This document shows positions 16,961 through 25,086 of a stretch of DNA of 44,629 bases, one piece after another. The position numbers were made by a program, and so were the translations under genes. Numbering within the stretch: the first letter of the stretch is position 1; each line of letters opens with the position of its first letter. The stretch lies in NCBI GenBank assembly GCA_003164035.1, contig PLRS01000074.1, positions 1 to 44,629 of the forward strand, written 5' to 3'. The stretch is from Bryobacterales bacterium (GTDB lineage Bacteria; Acidobacteriota; Terriglobia; Bryobacterales; Bryobacteraceae). The notes below the pieces were generated by a model. It did not search any database and was not told the DNA's origin. It saw only the letters and a program-made list of their open reading frames with translations.

Positions 16961-18112
16961 TCACGGCCGCACCTCGACCACCGGCGATCCGACCAGAGCG
17001 TTGCCGGAAGACTGCACCCGTATCAGTTCGCCTTCCGCGCGCGCCCGAGCCGCTTCCTCCGGCCGATGCAGCCTCCGTAGCACGCCCGCATAATTCAAGA
17101 GTACATCGCTGCGAATGGAATTACCGGCGGGGAGGCGGCGTCTCGTCACCTCCGCCGCTTCGCGCAGCAGCGGTTCCGCCTGGTCGTAGTCTTTTTCAGC
17201 CTCGTATAGGGCGGCGGCGTTATTCAGAAGGACCGCCCGCTCGGGGTGGTCGCGGCCGAACCGCGTTTCGCCGAGAGCGAGCAGTTTCGGTATCAGCGCC
17301 TCGCCTTCGCGAAACGCCCTCAATTTGGTATAGATCACCACCTGGTTGTCCAGTGCGTACACCACAAATGGATGATCCGGCGGCAGGACGCCATTCCAGG
17401 CGGCCAGCGCCCGGTTGATCCTGATGAAAGCTCTCTTCGGATCGCCGCGCTGAATGCTGATTACGGCCAAATCGCTAAAGGTGGAACCCAGATCGATGGC
17501 ATCTCCGCCCGTTGTTTCGAAAATCTCCGCGGCCCGCAGGCATAGTTGCTCGGCGCGTCCAAGTTTCCCCATGTCCTTCATTACCTGCCCGAGACTTGTC
17601 AATAGGATGGCTAAGTTGGGGGATTGGCTATCGAGGACCTGCTTTCCCAGCTCAACGGCGTTTTCCGCCAGGACTCTCGCCTGCTCCAGCTTGCCTTGGG
17701 CACAAAGGGCGTCGGCGAGGGTGCGCTCGGCAACCGCAAACATGCTGCTCCACGTCTGCCGCGCTTCCCTCAAAATCGCCATCGCCTCCCTCGCTTCCCT
17801 CTCCGCTTCGGGATAGGCGCCGAGTTCGATATCGGTGTCGGCGAGGTGGTTGATCAAGTAGGCGCGGAGTTCGGCGCTGCGGCTGGCGGCCGGCATGGAA
17901 AGCAGCGCCTGCCATCGCTGCCGTTCCAACTGAAAGTCGCCTTGCCTTCGCAGTCCCGCAACCAGGCGCATGGCTGCGGGCAAGGTGAGGCCGGCGGGAT
18001 CCTGCGCGGCGAGATTGGCCGAAACGAGCGTTACTGCCAAAGCTGCCGTGGCGGCGCAACTCGGCAGGCTCAGGCCGCGTCCGGGGCGATTCGAGGGAGG
18101 CATGGGTCTCAT
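16961..18112 (-). CDS. secreted tetratricopeptide-repeat protein
   Basis: 383 residues. The N-terminus MRPMPPSNRPGRG then a hydrophobic stretch to SANLAAQ is a signal peptide. At least six TPR-like helical pairs follow, for example AYPEAEREAREAMAILREARQTW, GKLEQARVLAENAVELGKQV, GKLGRAEQLCLRAAEIFETTG and KDYDQAEPLLREAAEVTRRRLP, in the style of kinesin-light-chain TPRs. It is a protein-binding scaffold without enzyme motifs. It is first in the probable operon with the LytS/LytTR pair, so it may present a signal to the kinase in the periplasm (inference). Confidence 0.85.
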   Translation of the reverse strand: MRPMPPSNRPGRGLSLPSCAATAALAVTLVSANLAAQDPAGLTLPAAMRLVAGLRRQGDFQLERQRWQALLSMPAASRSAELRAYLINHLADTDIELGAYPEAEREAREAMAILREARQTWSSMFAVAERTLADALCAQGKLEQARVLAENAVELGKQVLDSQSPNLAILLTSLGQVMKDMGKLGRAEQLCLRAAEIFETTGGDAIDLGSTFSDLAVISIQRGDPKRAFIRINRALAAWNGVLPPDHPFVVYALDNQVVIYTKLRAFREGEALIPKLLALGETRFGRDHPERAVLLNNAAALYEAEKDYDQAEPLLREAAEVTRRRLPAGNSIRSDVLLNYAGVLRRLHRPEEAARARAEGELIRVQSSGNALVGSPVVEVRP

Positions 18113-18206
18113 GCTTCAGATGATGCGGGTACCGGGCGGCGCCCGCCAGGCGTTTGCAGCCGGGCCCACCCGTCATGCAGGGAAGCGCGGCTGGCTGGCC
18201 GGTAAA

Positions 18207-18941
18207 CTACCGCTCCACGCGCGCGTACAACTCCAGGAACCCGGATAGCGGAATCTGCTCGGCGCGCAGGCCGGCTTCAGGCCAGGTTTCGACGGCCTTG
18301 CCATAGACCGGGGCCAGGTTGTTGCGCAGCGTTTTGCGCTTATGGCGGAAGGCGTGGCTGATCAATTCGAGGACACCTTCGGGCTGGGGCACGGTAGGGC
18401 GTGGCTCAAGCAGGACGACCGCCGAATCCACCGCCGGGGGCGGCACAAAGGCGCCGGGCTTGACTTCGAACAGCAGGCGCGCGGAGGCGAACAAAGCCGT
18501 AGCCACGGTGAGATACCCGTAGGCGCGCTGGCCCGGCCGCGCCACCAGCCGTTCGGCCACTTCCTTTTGGATCAGGAAGACCGCGCGCGGCGGCCTGAGG
18601 CGGATGGCCTTTTCGAGAATCGGCGTAGCCGCGTAATAAGGCAGGTTACCGACGATCGGGACCCTGCCCCATTGCTCCAAGTCGGCAGAGAGAGCGTCGC
18701 CTTCCACGATGCTGAGGCGCGGCTCGCCGGCGAACTTATGGCTCAGGTATCGGACCAACTCGGCGTCGAGCTCTATCGCTACCACGCGCTGGGCCCTTGC
18801 CAGCAACTTCTCGGTGAGCGCGCCGCGGCCCGGACCGATTTCCACCACGGCAGCTTCGCTCCGCGGACAGGCAGCCGCTGCAATGCGCTCCAGAATGGCG
18901 CCGTTCCGCAGGAAATGTTGGCCCAGCTTCCGACGTGCCAC
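18207..18941 (-). CDS. rsmA: 16S rRNA (adenine1518/1519-N6)-dimethyltransferase
   Basis: 244 residues, slightly short for KsgA. RRKLGQHFL opens the family, VVEIGPGRGALTEKLL is SAM motif I, VVAIELDAELVRYL motif II, and VGNLPYYAATPIL the NLPY catalytic motif. FLIQKEVAERLVARPGQRAYGYLTV and the C-terminal domain with FRHKRKTLRNNL also match. It dimethylates two adjacent adenines near the 3' end of 16S rRNA late in 30S assembly. The start is GTG 18941, 16 bases after the anti-sigma stop. Why an rRNA methylase sits in a sigma-factor operon is not clear. Confidence 0.96.
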   Translation of the reverse strand: MARRKLGQHFLRNGAILERIAAAACPRSEAAVVEIGPGRGALTEKLLARAQRVVAIELDAELVRYLSHKFAGEPRLSIVEGDALSADLEQWGRVPIVGNLPYYAATPILEKAIRLRPPRAVFLIQKEVAERLVARPGQRAYGYLTVATALFASARLLFEVKPGAFVPPPAVDSAVVLLEPRPTVPQPEGVLELISHAFRHKRKTLRNNLAPVYGKAVETWPEAGLRAEQIPLSGFLELYARVER

Positions 18942-18957
18942 CGGTTAGAGGAGCCGG

Positions 18958-19668
18958 CTAGCTGCGAGCGTCGCGAATAGGCACCAGCGATACGCGCACT
19001 TTGCCCCAGGTGGGTTGGCCGAAGGTGGTCGCCGGCGTGAAATAGGAAAACAGGATGATGCTTTCCATGTCGCGGGTCAGCTCGCCGCGCACCACGGAAT
19101 AGTAGCGCACACGGCCCTTCTGATCGATGGTCAGTTCCACCACGGTGCCATCGGCCGGAGCGGACGCCTGCGAGGCATCGATGGACTCGACCCGGGGGAT
19201 CTCGCCGATCACTCCCACCACCTTGCCGTCCGGGTTGGTGGGCAGGGCTACGGCCGGATCGTCGAGGTAGAGGTGATGCGCGAAACTCAGGTTCGGCACA
19301 AGCATTCCGAACGCCAGTAAAGCCGCGCATACGCCGCCCGCAAAGGGAAGCGCCAAGGGGCGCATCAGGTTGTCGAATTCCATACGCAGACGACCGGCCC
19401 AATAAGACAGGCGGGAACCATGGCTCAGGCGGCTCAACTGCCGTGCCCGCTCGCGGGCGGCCAGCGCGCGCAGTTCCACCTGAACGTCCGGCGGGACCGG
19501 CGTCCGGCTCATCCCGCCCATCACCCGCTTCATGTCCCGGAGGCTCTCGTACCTGGCGCCACAGGCTTGGCAACCTGCCAGGTGCGCCAGCATTCTCTCA
19601 CGCTCGGCACCAGCCGTCTGGTGGTCGAGCAGCAGAGAGATCCGATCTCGCACGTTGTCGCAGCTCAT
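18958..19668 (-). CDS. zinc-finger anti-sigma factor
   Basis: 236 residues from ATG 19668, four bases after the sigma stop. The N-terminal ZAS domain has H-x3-C-x2-C in LAHLAGCQACGARY with an upstream Cys in SCDNVRDRISLLLD. One membrane helix lies around 112-132 (ALPFAGGVCAALLAFGMLV). The C-terminal domain has IDQKGRVRYYSVVRGELTRD, resembling TonB-C-like sensor folds. It should hold the ECF sigma factor at the membrane until a signal releases it. Its position directly behind the sigma gene supports the pairing. Confidence 0.9.
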   Translation of the reverse strand: MSCDNVRDRISLLLDHQTAGAERERMLAHLAGCQACGARYESLRDMKRVMGGMSRTPVPPDVQVELRALAARERARQLSRLSHGSRLSYWAGRLRMEFDNLMRPLALPFAGGVCAALLAFGMLVPNLSFAHHLYLDDPAVALPTNPDGKVVGVIGEIPRVESIDASQASAPADGTVVELTIDQKGRVRYYSVVRGELTRDMESIILFSYFTPATTFGQPTWGKVRVSLVPIRDARS

Positions 19669-19672
19669 AGGT

Positions 19673-20338
19673 TTACCCGGCTGTCTTCGGCACCAATCGT
19701 ATCGCCGGGCCACGGTCCAAGTGGCTGGCGAAACCCTGCCGCAGGGCTTCGCGGCCCCGCAGAATCCTCGACTTAACGGTTCCCAAGGAAACGTTCAAAA
19801 CGGCGGCAATCTCTTCATAGCCCAAATCCGCGATATCGCGCAGCACCACGGCTTCGCGGTAGACCGGATTGAGTTGGTCCAGCGCGGCCTCGACCAACGC
19901 TTGCCGCTCGTGATCGAGAGCCATTTCAAATGGCGACCGGCCCTGGTCCGCCACAACCTCCTTCCAGTCTCGGCAGTCTTCCGGCTTGTTATCCAGCTCC
20001 ACTTCGCACCTACGGTGGCGGAAGAACCAGCGCCGCGCGTTGTGGACCTCATTTACCGTGATGCGGTAAATCCAGGTCCGCAGCGTGCTTTGTCCGCGGA
20101 AGTTTCCGATATTGCGGAAGACCTTCAGGAAAACCTCCTGCACCACGTCGCTGGAGCCGGCCGGATCGTTTAGCAACCGGATCGCCAGCGCGTACACCGG
20201 TTGCTGGAAGCGCTGAATCAATTCTTCATACGCCGTTTCGGCGCCTGCCCGCAAACCTTCTGCCAGGCGCAAATCTTCCGCATCGGCGGCACTTGCGGCC
20301 GATTGGTCCGGGCTCAGGTCCAGAATCGAAGTCGCCAA
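19673..20338 (-). CDS. ECF-subfamily RNA polymerase sigma factor (RpoE-like)
   Basis: 221 residues. Region 2 is EELIQRFQQPVYALAIRLLNDPAGSSDVVQEVFLKVFRNIGNFRGQSTLRTWIYRITVNEVHNARR. Region 4 is LNPVYREAVVLRDIADLGYEEIAAVLNVSLGTVKSRILRGREALR. Both match RpoE-type ECF factors, with no sigma region 3. The start appears to be TTG 20338; no stronger in-frame start is nearby. It is controlled by the anti-sigma factor encoded next, and an ECF-type promoter lies upstream, so it probably activates its own operon. Confidence 0.94.
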   Translation of the reverse strand: MATSILDLSPDQSAASAADAEDLRLAEGLRAGAETAYEELIQRFQQPVYALAIRLLNDPAGSSDVVQEVFLKVFRNIGNFRGQSTLRTWIYRITVNEVHNARRWFFRHRRCEVELDNKPEDCRDWKEVVADQGRSPFEMALDHERQALVEAALDQLNPVYREAVVLRDIADLGYEEIAAVLNVSLGTVKSRILRGREALRQGFASHLDRGPAIRLVPKTAG

Positions 20339-20401
20339 CGGTAGCCTCGCGATCCGTCTGCCTTCACGCTAACAGGAAACCGCATGATCCCGCAAATGAA
20401 G

Positions 20402-20429
20402 TAGACACCGGGTGAACGGGAAAAGTTCC
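20402..20429 (-). promoter_or_regulatory. ECF (sigma-E-type) promoter of the sigma operon
   Basis: On the minus strand GGAACTT (20429-20423), a 16-base spacer, then GTCTA (20406-20402). This matches the sigma-E pattern GGAACTT-N16-GTCTA. The sigma start lies about 60 bases downstream. Confidence 0.75.
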
Positions 20430-20540
20430 GTAGGCCGTACAATCCTACTGGTCGGTGGTGCCGAAACCCTAGCTCGGTGCCTGCCCTGGCTACTGGGCAA
20501 TACAATCACAATTGACGCCTGAGCAGCCCGATTCTAGGGC

Positions 20541-20566
20541 CCTGTCAGGAAGTAACCATTCCAGTC
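20541..20566 (+). repeat. solo copy of the 40074-type terminal repeat
   Basis: CCTGTCAGGAAGTAACCATT resembles the left end of the element at 40074, which reads TGTCAGAAAATAACCGTGCC. Confidence 0.4.
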
Positions 20567-20603
20567 ATGGGCGACCGCCCTCTTGGAAGGCGTGAAGAAA
20601 TAT

Positions 20604-20671
20604 CGCCGCCGATGAACGCAGATGAACGCCGATAAAGAAACCAAAGGATTTATCTGCGTTCATCGGCGCCT
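20604..20671 (+). repeat. inverted repeat of the GATGAACGCAGAT family
   Basis: Left arm with GATGAACGCAGATGAACG, right arm ATCTGCGTTCATCGGCG. The loop has AAAGGATTTATCTG, also present in the inverted repeat at 23508-23585, so both belong to one repeat family with diverged arms. Confidence 0.7.
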
Positions 20672-20728
20672 TGAATTTGATTTTTCACGGCTCCCTACCT
20701 ACTGTAAGACGCCGTGAGAGAATTGGCT

Positions 20729-20748
20729 GGCAGGCGGAAGCGCCTGCC
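20729..20748 (+). repeat. perfect hairpin GGCAGGCG-GAAG-CGCCTGCC
   Basis: 8-bp stem with a 4-base loop. A close relative, GCAGGCGGAACCGCCTGC, lies at 44601-44618. Confidence 0.65.
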
Positions 20749-20895
20749 CCACCGGTCGAACAGGCTGAGGAATAGGCCGTCAGCTTTTGGGTACTGGAGC
20801 CTTAGTACCATAACTAAAGCCAGCCTGATAATACTTTCCTCCCGGCTGCACTATGTAGTCAGCAGTAAACGATAGGGTAGGAAAGGAGTAGTTCG

Positions 20896-21264
20896 ATGTA
20901 TAGCATTTTGAATCTTGCGGGTCAGAGGGTGGAAGCTGTTATTTTAGCGGTCGAACCAAGCCGCCTGCGAATAGCCATACAGGGTAAAGAGGACGCGGAG
21001 GTTCTGCGTTATGAAGCCGGCCAGTGGTCGACCGAATCCGGCGAGCCGGTAGAATTCGAATCTCTGGTCGCCGGCGATCAGACTTCTATCGGCGCATCGT
21101 CAAAGTACTTAGTCACTTCCGAACGATACCAGGCGTGCACGGCTAAAGTGGCGTTGTGCGTTTCCTCGTCATGCTCACCCATGCAGACGCGGCACTCCCG
21201 GCCGCGGGCGCGTTTGGGTGCCGGCGCCACCCGGGCTGTGAGAAGCGGCGCTGGGATGGACTGA
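20896..21264 (+). CDS. hypothetical protein (possibly extended at the C-terminus)
   Basis: Strong AAGGAG before ATG 20896. The first 60-65 residues (MYSILNLAGQRVEAVILAV...LRIAIQGKEDAEVLRYEAGQWSTESGEPVEFESLV) look like a compact beta-rich domain and read as real coding sequence. Beyond about 21078 the frame runs antisense to a better-looking small gene, and its Arg/Ser-rich tail is probably a read-through of lost stop signals. I recognise no named family. Confidence 0.55.
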   Translation: MYSILNLAGQRVEAVILAVEPSRLRIAIQGKEDAEVLRYEAGQWSTESGEPVEFESLVAGDQTSIGASSKYLVTSERYQACTAKVALCVSSSCSPMQTRHSRPRARLGAGATRAVRSGAGMD

Positions 21265-21287
21265 ACTTCCAGAAATTCCTGATTCAT
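21078..21287 (-). CDS. hypothetical 69-residue protein with CxxC and GEHDEETHN motif
   Basis: ATG 21287 with AAGGA 8 bases upstream. The C-terminal half RECRVCMGEHDEETHNATLAVHAWYRSEVTKYF is strongly protein-like, with a Cys pair, His/Asp/Glu cluster and aromatic helix, and codon choice fits better than on the opposite strand. It could be a small metal-binding or redox protein (inference). It overlaps the tail of the opposite-strand frame over 187 bases, so at most one of the two tails is under selection. Confidence 0.55.
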   Translation of the reverse strand: MNQEFLEVQSIPAPLLTARVAPAPKRARGRECRVCMGEHDEETHNATLAVHAWYRSEVTKYFDDAPIEV

Positions 21288-21518
21288 TTCGTTCCTTTTC
21301 TTCTTCCGTCGTCTATCTATCGGCGGAAGGCGCGGGGCGGATTAGGGTTCTAAGTCATTGTTGACGGTTCTCAGGGAGAATACGGTAACACGCCATTGGC
21401 GGCAAGATGCGCCTTGGTAAGCCCTCGGAGACCCGCTTTAGTGAACAGTGCCTCCGCCAACCTTGGTCTGATCTCAGTGGATATGGACCGGAGGTAGGCG
21501 GAGTACCATAAGAGTTTC

Positions 21519-22592
21519 ATGCCGACCATTTCCTCTACGGACCTGACCCTGCTGATGGAAGCGATTCTGGAAGGGGGCCGGGTTCCGCCGCACAAGGCCA
21601 AAGTCGTAGCCGCTTCGCTGGTGGCCTCCAATCTTCGCGGCGTGGACACGCACGGAGCGCAGCTCCTTCCGTTCTACATCGACCAGTTGCTGGCCGGAGA
21701 AATGGACCCGTCGACCGATGGGGAAGTGGTCTCCGAGCAGGGCGCCTGCCTGCTGTTCGACGGCCGCAACGGCCTGGGTCAATGGGTTGCGGAGATTTGC
21801 TGCGGGCACGCCGTGCGCATTGCCAGCCAGCTCGGCATGGCGATCGTCACGGCGCGCGAGTCGAATCATTTTGGAGCCGCGGCCTGGTGGGCGCAGAAGA
21901 TGCGCCAGGCCGGGCAGATCGGCATCGTGATGTGCAGCGCTTCGGCCATCGTTCCCCCATGGCAAGGCCGGGAAGGGCGCATCGGCACAAACCCTATCTG
22001 CATGGCATTGCCCGGCCCGTGGCTGCTCGATATGGCCACTACCACCGTCGCGGCCGGCAAGATTTTCAAAGCGCACATCAACCACCAGGCCGAGATCCCG
22101 GCCGGCTGGGCGTTCGATTCCTCGGGCGCCCCCACCACGGATACGGAGGCCGCGTTCAAGGGCATGCTGATGCCGCTTGGCGGGTACAAAGGCAGCGGGC
22201 TGGGGATGATGGTGGAGATCCTCTGCTCGGTGCTGGGCGGCGGCGCGATGTCGACCGAGGTCGGCGGCATCCGCAGCAAAGGACGCAAGCGGCGCACCTC
22301 TCAGACCTTCATCGCCATCGACATTGCCCGCTTCATGCCGATCGAGGAGTTCACGGCGCGGGTGGAAAAACTGGTCAGGATCATCAAATCCACCCCTGTG
22401 GCGCGCGGCTACGACGAAGTGCTGGTGGCCGGCGAGCCGGAGTGGCGAATGGAAGCCGAGCGCCTGGCGCACGGGATTCCGATTGCCGAGGGGAATTGGG
22501 AGCAACTCGTCGAAGCCGCCGGCCGGGTCGGCGTCGCGGTGCCCGCAATCCGACCTGTACAAGCGGTGCCCGCAATCCGACCTGTACAATAG
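21519..22592 (+). CDS. malate/L-lactate dehydrogenase family oxidoreductase (Ldh2 type)
   Basis: 357 residues. SLVASNLRGVDTHGAQLLPFYIDQLLAGEM carries the family DTHG motif; ARESNHFGAAAWWA has the SNHFG catalytic motif; GTNPICMALPGP and LDMATTTVAAGKI form the NAD(P) site; LGGYKGSGLGMMVEILCSVLGG is the GYKG-G-L box. The family reduces 2-oxoacids such as oxaloacetate or ureidoglycolate products with NAD(P)H; the substrate is unknown. The C-terminus is a perfect nine-residue duplication (AVPAIRPVQ twice). Located 6 bases before lipA. Confidence 0.9.
   Translation: MPTISSTDLTLLMEAILEGGRVPPHKAKVVAASLVASNLRGVDTHGAQLLPFYIDQLLAGEMDPSTDGEVVSEQGACLLFDGRNGLGQWVAEICCGHAVRIASQLGMAIVTARESNHFGAAAWWAQKMRQAGQIGIVMCSASAIVPPWQGREGRIGTNPICMALPGPWLLDMATTTVAAGKIFKAHINHQAEIPAGWAFDSSGAPTTDTEAAFKGMLMPLGGYKGSGLGMMVEILCSVLGGGAMSTEVGGIRSKGRKRRTSQTFIAIDIARFMPIEEFTARVEKLVRIIKSTPVARGYDEVLVAGEPEWRMEAERLAHGIPIAEGNWEQLVEAAGRVGVAVPAIRPVQAVPAIRPVQ
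22536..22589 (+). repeat. 27-bp perfect tandem duplication at the end of the dehydrogenase gene
   Basis: Two identical 27-base units encode AVPAIRPVQ twice, directly before TAG 22590. Each unit ends TGTACAA; in the second, TGTACAAT forms a possible -10 box for lipA. Confidence 0.9.
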
Positions 22593-22598
22593 GATAAA

Positions 22599-23489
22599 GT
22601 GCTGGTCACGATCGCGCCCGCGAGAGGTAAAGAGAAAACGTTCGGCCCGCCGCGCCCGAACTGGTTGCGAGCCCCCGCGCCGGCTGGCGGCAACTACCGG
22701 GAGCTGAAGGATTTGATCGCCCGCTTGCGCCTCCACACGGTTTGCGAGAGCGCGGCCTGTCCCAACGTCGGCGAGTGCTGGAACCATCGCACCGCGACCT
22801 TCATGATTCTGGGAAATGTGTGCACCCGCCGCTGCGGGTTTTGCGCGGTGGAAAAAGGGGCGCCGCTTCCGGCCGATTACGACGAGCCGCGCCGCGTGGC
22901 CGAGGCCATCGCGGCGATGGGGCTGAAGTTCGCCGTGGTGACCAGCGTGGACCGCGACGACCGCCCGGACGGCGGCGCCGAGCTGTTCGCGCTCACCATC
23001 CGGGCCATCCGCGAAAAGATCCCCACTTGCGGGGTGGAAGTGCTGGTGCCGGATTTTCAGGGCAAGGCGGAGCCGGTGGAAACCGTGATGGACGCCGCGC
23101 CGGATATCTTCAATCACAACACGGAAACGGTTCCCCGGTTATACCGCCAGGTGCGCATCGGCGCGCGCTATGAACGATCGCTGCAGGTCTTGGCGAATGC
23201 CGGCAAGCTGCGGCCGTCCACTCCCACCAAGAGCGGCCTGATGCTCGGCCTGGGCGAGACGGCCGTGGAAGTCCTGGCCGTGATGCGGGACCTGCGCGCG
23301 CAGGGCGTCGCCATCCTCACGCTTGGCCAATATCTGAGTCCCTCGCCGCGGCACTTGCCGGTGGCGCGATACGTCCCGCCCGAAGAGTTCGCCGAGCTCG
23401 GCCAGGCCGGCCTGGAGATGGGCTTTGCGCACGTCCAGTCGGGCCCCCTGGTGCGCAGCTCCTACCATGCAGCCGACGCAGCTCAGTGA
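22599..23489 (+). CDS. lipA: lipoyl synthase
   Basis: 296 residues. The N-terminal cluster Cys are in [36 protein letters not shown], giving the auxiliary C-x4-C-x5-C cluster and the radical-SAM C-x3-C-x2-C cluster. [40 protein letters not shown] and [10 protein letters not shown] are family blocks, and RSSYHA ends the protein. It inserts two sulfurs into protein-bound octanoyl groups to make lipoate. The start is GTG 22599 with no clear ribosome site, but TACAAT at 22585-22590 is close. No lipB is in the window. Confidence 0.97.
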   Translation: MLVTIAPARGKEKTFGPPRPNWLRAPAPAGGNYRELKDLIARLRLHTVCESAACPNVGECWNHRTATFMILGNVCTRRCGFCAVEKGAPLPADYDEPRRVAEAIAAMGLKFAVVTSVDRDDRPDGGAELFALTIRAIREKIPTCGVEVLVPDFQGKAEPVETVMDAAPDIFNHNTETVPRLYRQVRIGARYERSLQVLANAGKLRPSTPTKSGLMLGLGETAVEVLAVMRDLRAQGVAILTLGQYLSPSPRHLPVARYVPPEEFAELGQAGLEMGFAHVQSGPLVRSSYHAADAAQ

Positions 23490-23507
23490 CCAGCTCCGAA
23501 GAAATAG

Positions 23508-23585
23508 AGCCACAGATGAACACAGATGAACACAGATGGAGGGACTAAAGGATTTATCTGTGTTCATCTGTGTTCATCTGTGGCT
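23508..23585 (+). repeat. perfect 30-bp inverted repeat between lipA and rsmE
   Basis: Arms 23508-23537 and 23556-23585 are perfectly complementary, built from GATGAACACA units, with an 18-base loop containing AAAGGATTT. It could end lipA transcription. Same family as 20604-20671. Confidence 0.9.
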
Positions 23586-23645
23586 AAAATTTGGTTTTCT
23601 TGCAGTTCCTGAGGGAGCGGTTGCCCCAACAAAGGCGGCTTGACC

Positions 23646-24356
23646 ATGGCGCGCCGCCGTTTCTTCGTCGAGCAAATTCGCGGGGGTCTGGCCGAATTGC
23701 GTGGCGAGGAAGCCCGCCATCTCACCCGCGTACTGCGCGTCGAAGCGGGCCGGCAATTTGAAATATCGGACAACTCGGCCGCCTGGCTGGCGGAAGTCGC
23801 CGAAGCCCGCGGCGAACGGGTGGTATTCCGCATCCTGTCACCGCTGTCCGATCCGGAACCGCCGGTGCGCATCACGCTAGTCGCCGCACTGTTCAAGTTC
23901 GACCGTTTCGAGTGGATGGTGGAAAAGGCCACCGAACTCGGCGTGGAGCGCATCCAGCCGGTGGAAGCGGCGCGCAGCGATAAAGGCCTGTTCGAAGCTT
24001 CCCGCAAGCGCGCCGAGCGCTGGCGCCGCATCGCCCGCGAGGCCAGCCAGCAATCCCGCCGCCTGCGCCTTCCGGAGATTGCCGATGCCCTTCCGCTGGC
24101 GCGGGCTTTCGAAACCGCCGCCGGCGCGCGCTACTTTCTGGACGAAGCCGGCGCGCCGGCGCTTGTTTCCGTACTCGACCGTTCACAGCCCCAGGTCTCG
24201 CTGGCAGTAGGCCCGGAGGGCGGCTGGACGGATGCCGAACGCGAACTGGCCCGCCAGGCCGGTTGGCTCCCGGCCGGATTGGGCGCCGGCATTTTGCGCG
24301 CGGAAACCGCCGCCGTGGCGGGGCTGGCCGTGATCGGAAACGCGTTTCTGGTTTGA
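23646..24356 (+). CDS. rsmE: 16S rRNA (uracil1498-N3)-methyltransferase
   Basis: 236 residues from ATG 23646; a TTG two codons earlier is less likely. RRRFFVEQIRGG and ARHLTRVLRVEAGRQFEI form the N-terminal PUA-like domain. LVAALFKFDRFEWMVEKATELGVERIQPVEAARSD, RWRRIAREASQQSRRLRLPEI, LAVGPEGGWTDAERELARQAG and GILRAETAAVAGLAVI are the SPOUT-knot motifs binding SAM. It methylates U1498 at the decoding centre. It is not coupled to lipA, since the palindromic repeat separates them. Confidence 0.96.
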   Translation: MARRRFFVEQIRGGLAELRGEEARHLTRVLRVEAGRQFEISDNSAAWLAEVAEARGERVVFRILSPLSDPEPPVRITLVAALFKFDRFEWMVEKATELGVERIQPVEAARSDKGLFEASRKRAERWRRIAREASQQSRRLRLPEIADALPLARAFETAAGARYFLDEAGAPALVSVLDRSQPQVSLAVGPEGGWTDAERELARQAGWLPAGLGAGILRAETAAVAGLAVIGNAFLV

Positions 24357-24454
24357 GCGAAAAGGCAGGGCCTCCGCGATTTGGGCGTTTCCCGTCAACT
24401 TGACCGCCCCGCTCACTTCCGGCTGGCGCGTGATCCAGGGCTGAGTCCTCGGGC

Positions 24455-25039
24455 CTATTTGGCTGGGCGAGAGCCGGTGATGAGGATGTCCACCAGTCGC
24501 TTGGCACTTTGCTGCCAGTCAGGGCTGGACGCCACATAGGAGACGCCGATGAGCGCCCGAAGCAGATCGAATGGGTCGAGATCTTTACGTATCTCGCCGC
24601 TCTCGATGGCGCGCTTTACCAGCGTATCAATCGCTCCCCCGATCTGGCCGCGGGAACCTTCATACAGCTTCGAGGGGCCTCCGACCAGCGTATTCAGCGC
24701 GGGGGCGATGATCTGCTTGGCCGCGATGTGGTCGACGAACAACAGCATCCAGGCTCGCAAGGCTTCGAGCGGAGGCATGACCTCGGCGAAGTCGCGCGCT
24801 GCCGCCGCCAGTTTTTCCACCTCGGCCCGATAGACCGCCTCGATCAATGCATCCCGGGTAGGAAAGTGGCGATACAGAGTTCCGGGTCCGACGCCCGCCT
24901 GTTTGGCGATGTCGTCCAGACTGGCGTTCGCGCCCAGGCGGGTAAACGCCTCCTTCGCAGCTTCCAAGACGCGCTCGCGATTCCGCTGCGCATCCGTGCG
25001 CGGCTTTCGCGCCGCGGATTGTGAACGCTTCGTTGCCAT
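24455..25039 (-). CDS. TetR-family transcriptional repressor
   Basis: 194 residues from ATG 25039; an upstream ATG at 25066 would add nine residues but lies inside an operator. RTDAQRNRERVLEAAKEAFTRLGANASLDDIAKQAGVGPGTLYRHFPTRDALIEAVYRAEVEKL is the TetR helix-turn-helix. The C-terminal helices form a ligand pocket of unknown specificity. It is divergent from three oxidoreductases, with two identical half-palindrome operators between them, so it most likely represses itself and that operon until an effector, perhaps an electrophile or aldehyde, binds (inference). Confidence 0.93.
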   Translation of the reverse strand: MATKRSQSAARKPRTDAQRNRERVLEAAKEAFTRLGANASLDDIAKQAGVGPGTLYRHFPTRDALIEAVYRAEVEKLAAAARDFAEVMPPLEALRAWMLLFVDHIAAKQIIAPALNTLVGGPSKLYEGSRGQIGGAIDTLVKRAIESGEIRKDLDPFDLLRALIGVSYVASSPDWQQSAKRLVDILITGSRPAK

Positions 25040-25056
25040 CGGCAAAATACTTGCAA

Positions 25057-25073
25057 CCGGAGACATTCTCCGG
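25057..25073. promoter_or_regulatory. TetR operator O1
   Basis: CCGGAGA-CAT-TCTCCGG, perfect 7-base arms. Shares the core CGGAGA-N3-TCTCCG with O2; centres are 29 bp apart. Confidence 0.75.
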
Positions 25074-25086
25074 TAATCTATTCATG

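Larger units (their letters stand above)
20339..20895. other. 557-bp repeat-rich intergenic region
   Basis: No gene is supported. It contains the ECF promoter (20402-20429), a solo repeat end (20541-20566), a large inverted repeat (20604-20671) and a perfect short hairpin (20729-20748). The right end carries AAGGAG for the next gene. Confidence 0.6.

Noticed and set aside
21474-23117. Minus-strand frame of 547 codons across the dehydrogenase and lipA
   Set aside because: Antisense shadow; both plus-strand genes have complete family motifs.
23508-23585. CRISPR-like repeat
   Set aside because: Direct GATGAACACA units have no spacers; the structure is one inverted repeat and no cas genes are near.
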